From the NCBI RefSeq assembly GCF_902459465.1, contig NC_047065.1, positions 3,282,309 through 3,346,308 on the forward strand: a DNA stretch of 64,000 nucleotides, given 5' to 3'. The stretch comes from Asterias rubens (Eukaryota > Echinodermata > Asteroidea > Forcipulatida > Asteriidae). The position numbers and the translations under genes were made by a program. The first letter of the stretch is position 1. Each line of letters starts with the position of its first letter. The notes beneath the pieces are model-generated. The model was given only the letters and a program-made list of their open reading frames with translations, was not told the origin of the DNA and did no database searches. This document shows, in pieces, positions 22,201 to 33,469 of this stretch.

Positions 22201-25200
22201 TCTGCTTTTCTCGGCCAGTGCTTCACAAAGGACTCTCTTTGTCTTGATGGATACCGCCTTGAAGATGTTCTCGATTAAGTGGCTGCCCGTCTTATGGCAT
22301 GCAATCTTCACACAATGGGTCTCCACAGAACAATGAGGTGAAACGAAGTATAAAAATCATGAGTAAGTGCTTCGTTTCCAGGTGCAATATATTAGAATTG
22401 GAGGATGTTGAAAAAGAAAGTCACTTCTTTTCTTTTTGCCCAATGTTTAATGTACACATTATTACACTTTTGGTAATTGTCAAAGACCAGTTTTCTCACT
22501 TGGTGTATCTGATCTCAACAGTTGACTATAAAACTGTAAATTGACCTTTAGTTTTAAGTTGTAAATCACAAGGGAAACTGACTGGGTAAATTTTAGTTAA
22601 ACCCATTGGACACTTTCGTTACAGCAAAAAATAAAAAAGTTCACAGATTAACAAATAATTTAACCTGGTTTACAGAAGGTAATGGTGAAAGACTTCTCTG
22701 GAAATATTATTCCATGAAATACTTTACTTTTTGAGATAACATTAAAGCAATATCAATTCTCCATGACGAGAATTACGGATTTATTTTAAACACATGTCAT
22801 GACACGGTGAAACGTGTGGAAACAAGGGTGGATTTTTCCGTTTTTTTTGTTCCCCCCCGACTCCGATGACCGATTGAGCCTAAATTTTCACAGGTTTGTT
22901 ATTTTATATATAAATTGTGATACACGAAGTGTGGGCCTTGGACAATACTGTTTACCAAAAGTGCCCAATGGCTTTAAGTAAAGAGTTGGACTAAGAAATA
23001 TTCATGGGTACGTTTTATTGTATGATATATCTTCATTTATATAGAATCAAAGGGGTTCACAAAACTGACACACTCGAAAGGGGTTCCAAAAAACCAAAGG
23101 TTTACAGACTGTTAAAATTGACCCAAAATTACCTTAAGTTTGAGGGCAAATCGTTCCTTCCTCTTCTCGTTGACCCTGGTGCACGCCATGAATGCCTGGA
23201 GGAGGTAGCTACCTGGCACTGAGCAAGCCACTGCAGCCAAATCATCCTCGGTCATCGACAGGAAACCAGCTATGATGGGTCCACAGTGAGTGAACTTCAA
23301 CATCTGCTGGAGCAGTACGGCACCGTGGTAATCCACATTGGTTAGACTGGACTGCATAAAATTAAAAAAAAAAAAAATATTTATATTTATTTCAGTTCTC
23401 GGGCAGATAAAGAGTACAAGAATGCGCATTAATTAGATTTAAACATTAAGGACCTTGCTTGTTTATAAGGTCCCTGCACATTTTATCGGGTTGCGATAAA
23501 GACTCTCACCTTCCGCATGGGCTTTTATTGCAAGGTCACGACCCTGCCGGTTTTTGACGGCCTTTTATTAACACGTTGCCGCGCTTATATAGATGGGTTG
23601 CAATACGCATCATCCACCGGCATCTTTGATGTATAAACAAGGGTAAAATGCACACATGTACGCACAGCGCGTGACTCTCAGCCAATGGTAGCTCTTCATG
23701 CGTGCACAATTCATCAAATATGGCGGCCAATGACACCTATTGCAATCCATCTATTCCCTTGTTTAACACCATAACTCAACCAAATTTTACTCCTTCGACA
23801 TCAAAAGTGTTTCCATCATTCCACACTATGGCTACCTTTTTTGGTTCATCAGACTCTTCGCTTTCCGTTGCCTGTTTGAAGAACACCTCATGCGTGGCCA
23901 TTCCAGCAATTAGACGTACACAGGTAGATTGTCTTTCTTTTGGCTCCCAACAATGGAACGCTGACAGCACAGCCTGTAAGAACTCATCTTCGGATAAACA
24001 AATGAAAAAAAAAATTAAAAAAATTAGCCGTCGCAAACTGCTTACCAACTGAAGGGACCTACATTATAAATGCACAAAAAGGGGCTGTGTCAACATAATT
24101 AAAGCAGGCCTGTAGCTGTACATGGAATTATGGGTGTGTCGACCCCAATCTGCCCAAGGTACGTTCGAATAGCTTAATGTCATTCCAGGGGCTCACCCGG
24201 GTCAGCCCAAAGTGTCCTGCTTGTGGAGCATGACGTCACCACGATTCGAACAGCTTTGACGTCATTCCAGAGGCTCACTCAAGTCAGCCCTAAGTGCCCT
24301 GCTTGTGGAACGGGTCACTTGGGGCTGGCTCGAGGTGCATGACGTCACCACTAGAGGGCGAGTGATCGTTCGATTAGCTCTTGTCAGGGGCTCACCCGAA
24401 TGAACACCACGGGGTCGACCCAGGGAAGCTAATCGAACACACCAAAAAACTCACAGCGCTAATCTCATATAATATTTGTCCATGCTTCATAGCTAGGTTC
24501 CACAGTCTGTCAACCTTGCTTGGTGCACCAAGTTGGTTTTGTGTCCTTTAGATCTTTACCAACCAGGGCCCAATTTCATGGCTCTGCTTACCGCCGAATT
24601 CTGCGCTTACGAACACGATTCCCCGCTTACGTGCAAGCGCCAAATTTTTGCGCTAGCCTTTAAGCGTAGAATGCCTAGTAACGTGGAGTACGCACGCGCA
24701 AAAGCCAAAGTTCGCCGCTAACCCATGAAATAGGCTTGCCGTAAGCACAGAATTCCCTGCTTCCGTAAGCGCCGATTCTGTGCTTACGGTAAGCAGAGCC
24801 ATGAAATTGGGCCCTGGTACCGGGGACATTCTACCGATGCAGTTTATGGCTATGTGTAGTAAAAAGTAAGTGGCTGATTATAGGAGTTTCTCCTTCATTA
24901 AGTGTTTCAAGAAAGGACGTCAAAATCAACGATTGACCTCAATGAGGGCGCTGTTTTAGCTTGTGACATCACATGCAAGGGGTCTATTCTGAGTTTTCTT
25001 ACTTTGTTTGTCGGGATGATGCATGCATGCTTCTGCCAGACTTCGCAACACGCCCATGTGATTGACTCCAAGAATTGCCTCAATGTTAGGGCACATCTTC
25101 CTAAAAATCTCTGAAAACTGAAATTAAACAAAGTATCACAATAAGCCTCTGAGAGAGAGATATGGCGGACACAATGCTACAACACTATAGGTTTGGGTAA

Positions 25201-25390
25201 ATTTGTGTGATTCACCATAAATGGGTACCTGCGAGGGTAGAGGTTGATATTGTGTATGAAAAAGCCACAAGCTCAGGGCTGTATACTCCCAAGGGAGCTG
25301 AGAAACATTACAGGGATGTTATTGGCCCTATGACCAGGGCACTAATGTAAAGAGCATTGATACAGTTATTGTGAAATGCGCTATATAAGA

Positions 25391-25426
<36 letters not shown>

Positions 25427-28400
25427 TATACACCCAAACTAAACAGTACACCCCTATCACGTCCGCCGTACCTAGACAAGACTTGTACAAACATATATGC
25501 AATATTTCAGTAAAATCAGAAATGGTAGAAATATCAGATAACAATACTTTATATTTGTAAGAGCAACCCCTTGTGAACCTTCTCCTACCACTTCCAAGAT
25601 GTATAAAAAAAACTTAGTTGTAATCCTTAGCAGTTACAGTTTTGAAGGTCCTCTGACTGGCAGCCCCAAGCAAGAATATTGACAAATTCGCTCCGATTCG
25701 ATTTTTGAGGTCTGAAAGCACAAGCTTTCGTGTGACAAGGGTATTTGGTCTTTCACTACTATCTCGCAACTTCGACGGCCAACTGGTCTCAAATTTTCAC
25801 ACAGGTTTTTTATTTTATGCATATGTTGAGATACACCAAGTGAGAAGACTGGTCTTTGACAATTACCAAAGGTGTCCAGTACCTTTAAATATATATAAAA
25901 AAAAAAAAATTCAAATCCCTGTGAGCTCCTCACCTCCTTCTCGTGAGCAGCCCTTGTAATCAGCCTCTGAAGGACAAAGTTAGCCACAGGATGAAGTGCC
26001 ATGTCCACCAGATGCTTGCTGAAGCATTTGGGGAAAACCTCCGACAGGAGATCACTTGAGATCACTTGAAGGACGACCTCGAAGAGGCGGCTACCGATGA
26101 CGTCGGCAAACACAACCGGCACCCTGAACAGAACAGAAAGTATGTCTGACATTAAGGGATATGAAAGGCTGTTGAAAAGAAAAAAAACCTGAACTAAGAT
26201 TAGTGCAAAGCGTGAAAGCTTGCGGGCGCAAAAGCTTGCGGGTGCTAAGTCTGCTTCCGTACATTTATCTTTGGTTTTGAAAGCCCTACTCTTCAATCTG
26301 GGGCGTTCTGCTTGCTAAAGCATTTTAGGGTAAACCTCCGATAGGAGAACGCTGGAGATCACTTGAAGGATGGAATCGAACAGACGGCTACCGATGAAAT
26401 CGGCTAACACAACTGGCACACTGAACAGAACAGAAAGTATGTCTGTATGAAAGGCTGTTGAAAAAAAAACCTGAACTATGAGAGAAAAGTGGGAAAGCAT
26501 GCGGGCGCGAAAGCTTGCGGGTACGAAGCCTGCTTCCGTATAGCCTTGCTCAAGGCAGTCGCATTATTCGCTCCAAAAAGATGCCGCTGTAAACCCACCC
26601 GTATACCCTGTGCGTGGTGCGTGCGATCACACCGCAGGACTCACCCGTATACACACTGTCACATAGTACGAATACTGTGCACACAAGTCATCCACACTCG
26701 TACCACTAACCGCATGCGGAGGCCGTCCGGCCGACAGCCTTGTCGGGTCTGTAACTTCCGGGTTTAATGTGTTGTATTGAAAAATTTCCACAAGTGGAAA
26801 AAAGTGGGGGGGGGGGGCTCTCGGATATGCTAGTATGCAGCCCATGAATATGTATATCTTTTGTCAGACCTATCAGACACCACAGGATGTGAGGCAAATG
26901 AATTATTAATTATGACGTCCAATCACGCACTTCCCTTATCACACGACCTTTGGACCCTATCATGCGTCCGTGGTGGTGGTGTGTGAAGTAAACGTGTCTC
27001 GTCTTTCCGGGCATTATGGTAATGAGCTGACCGTGGGAACTCTTCGCTTATTATAGTAATGAGGTCAGTGGCTTCAACACAGACCCTACAAGGCTGTCGG
27101 CCTGACGGCCGACGCATGCGGATAGTGTACGGGGGCATCGTGTCGTGAGATGTTACACACAGTGAATACGGGTGGGTTTTTATACAGCGGCGGTCTTTTT
27201 TCGACTGCCTTGAGCAAGGCTAGCTTACGTACATTTATCTTTGGTTTTGAAAGCACTACTCTGCAATCTGGGGCGTTTCAAACAATTTTATCTTTGTAAC
27301 GTCGCAAGTTTACTGGCCCGGTACTTAAATTACTGGCCTCAGACCTGCGGTCCAATTTTAACTTTCAGTTCGCTCACAACAATTTTGAATAAGAGCCAGA
27401 CTTGCCCAGTCTTTGATAACTGTGTCTTGAAAACATCATTAATTCTTCTCCTTGTTTACAAAGCAATTCAATGCCGTGCTCCTACACACATCAATAGTCT
27501 CCATCTCACAAAAGTTGCCTTCTTCATCCATGAGCCTTCGATTAACATCCAACATCCATCTTAAACTTTCCAATGGCCCATGCACGAATACCCGCCATGA
27601 TGATAGTCTATCACTGGAAAAGCATTCTCAGTGGTTGCACCAACTTGCTGGAATAAGCTCCCTCGTCACATAATAATAGTATGATAAACTACAGCATTTA
27701 TAAGGTGCACTTTACTGAAAAAGAAAAACATTCAAAGGCGCCAGACAAGTTTTGTGACTCATCCTCGATCAGCTTATTCAAGACTCAGCTAACAGGCTAA
27801 ACACATCTTTTCAGACAATGTTAAAGCGTTTTGAAACGCCTGTGGAAAGCGCTATACAAATGTTATCTATTATTACTATTATTATCTACAAGAAAGGACC
27901 TCATGTGTTATGAAACTCACTTCTTTTCAACTTGGTCAGCGGTTGGGGTCATCACCTTGGATTTCTGGAGTATCTTTTGGCAGAGACGGAGACACAGTTC
28001 TGGCCTTGACTGATGGAGAACCAGGAGCAAGACCCCGAGGACCGGACTGGACGTTCGGTGCAATAAGAACTCTGCAAAAAAAAAAAAAAAAATAATAATA
28101 ATAATAAGGTCATACACTTGGGGCAGTGTTAATTTATTTACGATTTTTTTAATTTTTAAATATGTTATTTATTTTATTTATCTTTTTATTTTTTATTATG
28201 ATTGGGTGATTGTTTTTTGTAATGTTTTTTTTTAATATTTTATTTTATTTATTAGTCATCTTTTTTTTTTTGGGGGGGGGGGTGGGGGAAACTTGGAGTC
28301 AACCAATTGCACAGCGTAACTGAACATCACTGGAGGCCTCGAAAGCATATGGTTTTCCATTTACGTTGCGAACTAACACGGTCGGCCATTTTGTGGAGTC

Positions 28401-31400
28401 AAGTTTTTGACTCCATAAAATGGCTGACAGTGTAAGTTCATAACAAATGGTTTTTAAATGCTTTATATGGACCAACCTCATCGATCCATGGCAACGTGTG
28501 CCTTTAAAACCACTGTGGATGATATTAATTGGTCAGACAGTAGGAGGGTTAAAAAAATTAACGATCAATTGAATGATTTACCATTAAAGTTATCTGCTTT
28601 CAAGATCAAGTTGGTGATTAGCTTCAGCTTCAGCTGCATGCTCTCTGGTACGTTCTCCAAAAGGACTTCAGTTTTCTTGTCAGGCTTGCGAGTTTCTATT
28701 TGAACAGTACAACAAAAATGACCGGTAAATTAAAATAGTCAAGTGAGTCTACACGAACCTCTGCGAATTTCTATTTAAGCTGGGTTTTTCCCCCCTGCGT
28801 AACATAGTTGCTAAGTGACACCCACAGTGAAGGCTGAGAGAAGCCACCATACAGGGAAAAAGCAGCGATTAAGAGAATTAAAGAGTAGCGACTAATTCTT
28901 AAACAGCCGTTCTTGCACAAGGGGCGTCGTAACTACTTTGTCACAACATCTAGAACAAGCTACTTGAAACGTTGAGACCAATCCAAGAACTGACTCTGCG
29001 GTAGTGTGGTTAATCGCAATCCTATAAGCTAAAGTAGTCGTCCAAGCCGATTTTCTATACCTTCTGCCCAGGTAGAAGTTAAAAAGCAGGACAGGTTTCA
29101 GAATTGAGAAGTTTCCCGTACAATCCAAAAAATCTACTCCACGGTAGTAGATAGAAAGACAGTACTCTAAAGAACAAACCAAAATTGGCAAGTAGATACA
29201 CACATGGTGTTACCGCAAACCAAATATATAATTGCTATCAAATCACGTTGAAAATATTCAATCAAACATTTTTTTTCTATAAATAACGCTACAAACATTA
29301 CCGTTCTTTTGGTGTTGCATGGACAACTTGCTCCTGGATACCTCGTCTGGTACCCGTACCCCGCCTAATACCTGTAGCATGGTACGGAGAACGTAGCTCC
29401 CATAGGTGTCCATCATCAGCGAGTCCAGGCTACTTTGCAGCCGCTCAGCCATAGCGAGAACTGTAAGTGTGTAACGTGTAGGGGTTCACTAGTTAACAAA
29501 AGGAATCATTGGGGTTTAGGAAGTGTTGTGTCGCTAAGAGCACCAAACTCAAACTCTGGTGTTTCTGATCAGCAGAGTGTGGGTTCGAATCCCCCAGTCG
29601 TGACACTTGTGTAACGCATGTCAAACAACCAAAAGCAATTTTCGAAAAAAGAGAAGGGGTTCGCCCCTGTGTTCCTGGCTGTGGCTGCTACCTTGTACTA
29701 CCTTGTTAACCCTTATCAGAAGCTACACAATTGGGTCTCAGAATCCATCACTGCAATAACCTATCTTTCTGAAAGTTTGTATAAACTCAGCACCTTGAGT
29801 ACCTTGTTTGGTAGAAACGTGCCCTATATAAGACCTCAATATTATTATTATTAGGAATAATGCCGTTACTGATCAACACCACAGGCACTCCATGTTTGCA
29901 GGCCTGATACTTCCTGGCTAATCAATCAAATAAAAATGTGTTTGGGTGTATGGGGACGATTTTGCATACATTAATAATGGTCTCTAAAGGGTTTTAGAGA
30001 CCGTTAATTTAAAACTAGTTAAAAATAGCATTAGTTAACATTATTATAAGGCAAAACTATTAATTGAGCTCGACCACTGTTAATGCTGCTCTCACACTGT
30101 GGCAAATTTTCTTGTGAATATGAATATTTGAATTTCGCGGCAAATTTGGCAAAAATTGCAATTGGATACTGAATATTTTCTTGGTCATCCCTCAACCTCT
30201 CCTTACCAAATCTTATGAATATATTACGAATGCTTACTAATGCTTGTCAATGCCTTCCGAATAGCTAACAAACGTTGCCAACGCTTACGCACGCTTTACA
30301 AACATGACCAATGGCTAAGTACCAACGCTTAATATGTAAATCAATGGCGAATGACTCTCTTCACAACATTCGCTAAAGTTTAGGAAGCGCTTTCGACCAA
30401 TCTTCATAAAGAGGTGGAGAATCACCTGTAAACGTTCTGAATTTGCTACCATCGCTTTACGGCAAATGTTGGGAAGCTTGAGGGATTGTCAGATATTTCC
30501 ATTTGTAAGCACATTCGCCACAGTGTGAGAACAGCATAAAGGAGAATGCTGTTGTTGTGCTGTTTTTCTTTTTAAGCTTACCCTTTTCCTGAAGTTCAGC
30601 TCCTTCGCCCTCATCATCAAAGCACTTCACTGCCTGAAAGAGCGCCCTCTGGACGACATGACCGGCGAATCTATCCGCCAGTATGACCTCGAAGCCCTCC
30701 AAGGCACTGTCGAGAAATCTCCCGATCTGAGAGGGACTAGCTAAGAGTAAGAGCTCTTCCAGGATGAAAGAGACGGTCTGGTTCTGACAGAGTTTTACTT
30801 CTTCGCCTTCCATGTGGTCGAAAACATTGTCTAGGAACTGATCTGTCAGACAAATTTCACAAGTAAAAACATTATTGATGCTTTCCAAGAACTCTACGGG
30901 GCTGGGATGCCCTCCCTCAAGTCATAGATGTAGATTTTGATATAGAAGGTTTGAGGCAGGATTTTCTAAACGGTTGTCAAAATTTGCTGGAAATCTATAA
31001 TCTCAGTGTCCAAATTGTTCACATCTAATGCGTTTACACAAGGCTTTTAAAGCCTCTACGGGAGAGATGCATGTATGAAACTGATTGTCCAAATTTGAAA
31101 CAGGCGGTCGCACTAAATACCGACTCTTGTGCCTTATTTAATGGTTGACTTATGTTCAAATGTTCTGTTAAAGTGCATTTAAAAATTGTTGTCGTGAGTT
31201 GTCGTGAGTTGTCGGTATTTAGTGCGAACCGAAACAGGGGTCATTCCGTGTCAATTCAAATGTTTAAAGCATAGCAATGGCTTCTGTGTAAGAATCAAAA
31301 GTAGCAGATCTCACTCTCATGATAACAACAACTTTGCCAGACATCTCACTGAGTCGGTCGCACTAAATACCGACAACTCACGACCCCTCACGACAACAAT

Positions 31401-32969
31401 TTTTAAATGCACTTTAACAAAACAATTGAACATAAGTGAACCGTTAAATATATGCACACGAGTCATATGCATCTAAATCACTTTTTAAACTGCTGAATAG
31501 TGAATGAAAACAAAATTGCTCAAAGTCAAACAATTTACAATAACTTCCTCTGTATCGTAGGAGGTCCTGTTTTCGAGGTGTCCCTAAAATCGTGGCAAAT
31601 CTTTTACCTCTCTGTGCACGATGTAAACAGTCCCTAGATAAAAATTGTGTGGTTTTATTTGCCAAGCAAAGAGTCTCCTCTCCCTTGACCAAAACTTAGA
31701 AACACGTAAGGCTCAACTGGATATTTGCACTTGTAAATGCAAAAAAAATGGTATTTTAGGCATTTCTACAAGGTACAAAAATATGTCATAATGTTGAGGC
31801 CATATAAAAATATTTGCCCACCGAAAAAGTTTCATCAAACACTATTTCAATTCACAATTCATGATGAACAAATCATGTGACTGATTAATTTGCTGAGCAT
31901 TCTGGAAAAAAAATACAGAGGCTTAAAGAAGCCATGTGCCTTATATCATTTTCTAATATTTTTTGAGATTTTCTTTTTTAACCCTCATAATATATCAACA
32001 TTATTATTAATATTAAAATTTAAACATCAGCTTGTTGATTCAATTATCACTGTTTATTTATACTCTTTATTATAAATTTTAAGGAAAAAAGGGGACAAAA
32101 ATAAATAAAAATTAAATTTGAAAGCCAATGATTATTCACACTTTTTATTAAATTATTTATTTTTGTTATTTTTTGCAAATTACCATGGTAATTTTAAAAT
32201 TTCATTAAAAAATATTTTGAATAAAACGAAGACAACTGCTGGCTATAGAGTCATACACAGAGTCTCAAAGAACATCACTTGTAGTCACTGCAGATGTTTC
32301 TTCCATGTATGGCTTCACCGGGAAACCATGCTTTCTTTTTTGCCGTGAAAACAGGAAAAACTCATAACAAATGGGGCCAGTTGAAGTCATCGAAGATCGG
32401 TGTGTAGTGTGAACATTTCAATGTCCATCAAGTTTTAATATATGTTTTCATACTTCATATTAACAAAAGAAGATAATTAGGGCATCGGTTGATGGCATCA
32501 TTATTGTTTTCCCAATTCAAAGAAAAATACTTAATAGCGTGAAAACTGGTAAGGGGAGTGCCTAAATAGTTAAAATAAATATTAATAATACATGTTATCA
32601 TGGTAATTATATAGAGTCGTGATCGGTCGCTGTGCAAAAAATGGATCTCGACGTGTGTGGCAAGCCAGGTGGACCCACGGCCAAGGTCCGGTCGGCCATC
32701 ATCGTGGCTATGCTATGAGTATGGCATGGGTTTTTTGGCATGGGTTTTTTGTACACAATAAACTTACCCTGTTCCAGCTTGTCTTGAAACCCATCTTTGA
32801 TTGTCTCAGACACCCGGCGATAGTAGCCCATAGTATGCTCATCAAGTCGACCAACTCTTCCATCTGGCCTGTCGTCCTTTCCGTCATTATTCTGCCTGTT
32901 ACCATGATTGTATTTGCCTTTACTGTGAGCCTTCTTGTGCACGTGCACTGTGCTTTTGGGCGCAGCCAT
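19210..32969 (-). CDS. NOP9: Nucleolar protein 9 homolog (pumilio-like ribosome biogenesis factor)
   Basis: Thirteen exons, all with consistent phase, in transcript order: 32969-32768, 30842-30582, 29460-29302, 28695-28582, 28071-27921, 26123-25934, 25117-25003, 23987-23836, 23351-23133, 22320-22179, 20999-20868, 20116-19995, 19467-19210; 738 residues. The ATG (AAAATGG) has a good context. Segments line up in order with human NOP9 as I recall it: HTMGYYRRVSETIK, GHVVQRALFQAV, GSYVLRTMLQVLGG, DVIGSRLFEVVLQ, LHPVANFVLQRL, VLSAFHCWEPKERQ, PGSYLLQAF, CHKTGSHLIENIF. These are pumilio-type helical repeats. NOP9 binds precursor rRNA in the nucleolus and is needed for 18S maturation and small-subunit assembly. 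The last two exons add a Lys/Glu/Asp-rich tail (KRRKRSSHSK, GRKRKNKKHKKS), a probable nuclear or nucleolar signal, making it about 100 residues longer than the human protein. Confidence 0.92.
19571..19905 (-). repeat. M1 element, internally shortened
   Basis: Both ends present; the central palindrome is reduced to one arm. In the last NOP9 intron. Confidence 0.85.
20315..20503. repeat. CAGGGCCCAATTTCAT-family MITE
   Basis: Ends CAGGGCCCAAATTCATAG and TCTCCAAATTGGGCC are inverted; the interior has GCTTAGC-type motifs. Same family as 24564-24816 and others. Confidence 0.75.
20600..20850 (-). repeat. M1 fragment, core type B
   Basis: Contains AAAGGCTTCCGCTGAAGTG and ends AGTGCCCAGTGCCTTAA, 17 bases short of NOP9 exon 11. 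Confidence 0.85.
20970..21180. repeat. 116-bp tandem duplication over a NOP9 splice acceptor
   Basis: Bases 20970-21085 (start of exon 11 plus intron) recur at 21086 onward. The second copy holds a full acceptor and the first 30 or so exon bases, an intronic decoy. Confidence 0.85.
21343..21563. repeat. Palindromic element
   Basis: Ends GGCCCTGTCACACGAGGCAA and CTTCGTGTGACAAGGCC are inverted. A related right end is seen at about 41690-41765. Confidence 0.65.
21822..22090 (+). repeat. tRNA-derived SINE
   Basis: The head is a tRNA-like box A (TGGCACAGTTGGCTTGTGCG) and box B (CCCCGGTTCGATTCCCGG), followed by a body with TTTTCCTCCTTCGGG. A real tRNA gene is unlikely because the cloverleaf continues into an unrelated body. 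Confidence 0.75.
22463..22520 (-). repeat. M1 terminal fragment
   Basis: Only the GGTAATTGTCAAAGACCAG end is left. Confidence 0.7.
22597..22977 (-). repeat. M2 element, inverted
   Basis: Third M2 copy, outside the fibrinogen array, showing that M2 is a dispersed family. Confidence 0.85.
23590..23756. repeat. Palindromic element next to NOP9 exon 8
   Basis: Inverted arms around GATGGGTTGCAATACG and ATTGCAATCCATC, with GGCGGCCAATG inside. Confidence 0.6.
24110..24443 (-). repeat. Palindromic element with three TGACGTCA sites
   Basis: It holds two tandem partial copies of a TTCGAACAGCTT...TGCTTGTGGA unit and ends GGGTCGACCCAGGGAAGC. It is an inverted relative of 855-1060. Confidence 0.65.
24564..24816. 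mobile_element. CAGGGCCCAATTTCAT-family MITE, best copy
   Basis: Thirty-base perfect terminal inverted repeats start CAGGGCCCAATTTCATGGCT. The CAG...CTG ends are reminiscent of hAT elements, but I see no clear 8-bp target duplication. Confidence 0.85.
25360..25430 (+). repeat. L2/CR1-like 3' tail
   Basis: GCGCTATATAAGAATTTGTT is followed by an (ATT)n run, the typical 3' end of L2-type LINEs and their SINEs. Confidence 0.6.
25700..25889 (+). repeat. M1 fragment
   Basis: The right half, ending GGTGTCCAGTACCTTTAAA, lies 45 bases from NOP9 exon 6. Confidence 0.85.
26007..26298 (-). repeat. Tandem duplication copy A (contains functional part of NOP9 exon 6)
   Basis: This 292-bp block includes the acceptor and 5' half of exon 6. 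It is repeated as 26299-27280 once the 682-bp insertion is subtracted. Confidence 0.85.
26299..26420 (-). pseudogene. Partial duplicate of NOP9 exon 6
   Basis: The minus strand encodes VPVVLADFIGSRLFDSILQ, homologous to exon 6 (VPVVFADVIGSRLFEVVLQ). The acceptor TGTTCAG is retained. Homology breaks at the duplication border and an in-frame stop follows PKML; there is no donor. Splicing into it would truncate NOP9 after about 330 residues. Confidence 0.85.
26541..27222. mobile_element. 682-bp foldback DNA transposon with target-site duplication
   Basis: Terminal inverted repeats TAGCCTTGCTCAAGGCAGTC / GACTGCCTTGAGCAAGGCTA. The flanks are GCTTCCGTA (26532-26540) and GCTTACGTA (27223-27231), a 9-bp direct repeat with one mismatch. 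Copy A of the host duplication (26265-26275) shows the pre-insertion sequence. Inner inverted segments (GCATGCGGAGGCCGTCC / GGCCGACGCATGC) make a second stem. There is no coding capacity. Confidence 0.92.
27390..27890 (+). mobile_element. L2/CR1-like LINE 3' end, decayed
   Basis: A reverse-transcriptase tail remnant is readable with frame changes (SLILLLVYKAIQCRAPTHIN, then LWKALYKC). It ends GGAAAGCGCTATACAAATGT and an ATT-rich tail. Dead copy in a NOP9 intron. Confidence 0.75.
28365..28450. repeat. Palindromic element of the ACACGGTCGGCC family
   Basis: CACGGTCGGCCATTTTGTGG and CATAAAATGGCTGACAGTG are inverted arms around a TTTTTGACTCC loop. Confidence 0.7.
29520..29855 (+). repeat. tRNA-derived SINE with L2-like tail
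   Basis: tRNA-like head (GCTAAGAGCACCAAACTC, then GTGGGTTCGAATCCCCC), unrelated body, and a tail with CCCTATATAAG plus ATT repeats. The tail resembles the L2-like LINE ends in this window, suggesting L2 machinery moved it. A minus-strand relative is at 49947-50045. Confidence 0.75.
30095..30540. repeat. TIR element beside NOP9 exon 2
   Basis: Ends CTCTCACACTGTGGCAAATT and ATTCGCCACAGTGTGAGA are inverted. The interior matches 165-480. Its right end lies about 40 bases from the donor of exon 2. Confidence 0.75.
31108..31231. mobile_element. 124-bp MITE
   Basis: Perfect ends GGTCGCACTAAATACCGAC / GTCGGTATTTAGTGCGAAC. Confidence 0.85.
31356..31440 (-). repeat. Half copy of the 124-bp MITE, inverted
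   Basis: GGTCGCACTAAATACCGACA followed by the complement of 31170-31215. Together with 31108-31231 it brackets a 124-bp segment in inverted orientation. Confidence 0.8.
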
Positions 32970-33007
32970 TTTGTATAAAACGCCCTCTGTTGTCACCAAA
33001 CCCCCAG

Positions 33008-33152
33008 AATAGACCTCATCGCAAATACCAATGCGCAAGCGCAGACTGTTGAATGAGGTGCATTGTGGGATAGATATGGATCAAATTTGGATACCAGCTG
33101 GACCACAATGCACCTAATTCCAAGCTTTACACGCGCGCTATTTGCGAAAAGG
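33008..33152. repeat. GCAAATACCAATGCGC-family palindrome at the NOP9 promoter
   Basis: Inverted arms TCGCAAATACCAATGCGCAA and GCGCGCTATTTGCGA, with an inner GAGGTGCATTGTGG stem. It lies about 40 bp upstream of the NOP9 start codon. A relative sits at 61335-61485. Confidence 0.75.
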
Positions 33153-33469
33153 TCTATGTTCGCTGACGAAGTGCGCCCCCTCCCCCCCCCCCCAACACAA
33201 ACACCACACGTCGTTTTTTGTGGGGCATTCAAAGCGGGCACAGGATAGTCTTATCTCGAGTTACTCGTCGTTATTTCCTAGCCGTACGTTTCTCATGTCT
33301 CCTTAATAAGGACTAGTATAAGACTCTTTGTGAAATCGACCTCAGAGGTTACTCCATGGGGCGATGAACCAAAAACAATTGAACCTGCAACCTCTGTAAA
33401 AGTTACCATAACAAAAAACAACTTTTTTACTGAAGCAGGATCACACCCGAAGTTATAATCTGGGCCCAA
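33153..33469. other. No gene seen
   Basis: Poly-C run near 33180-33194, otherwise unremarkable. Confidence 0.4.

Noticed and set aside
26315..26500. Alternative, mutually exclusive NOP9 exon
   Set aside because: The duplicated exon has an acceptor but lacks a donor and runs into a stop, so it cannot substitute for exon 6.
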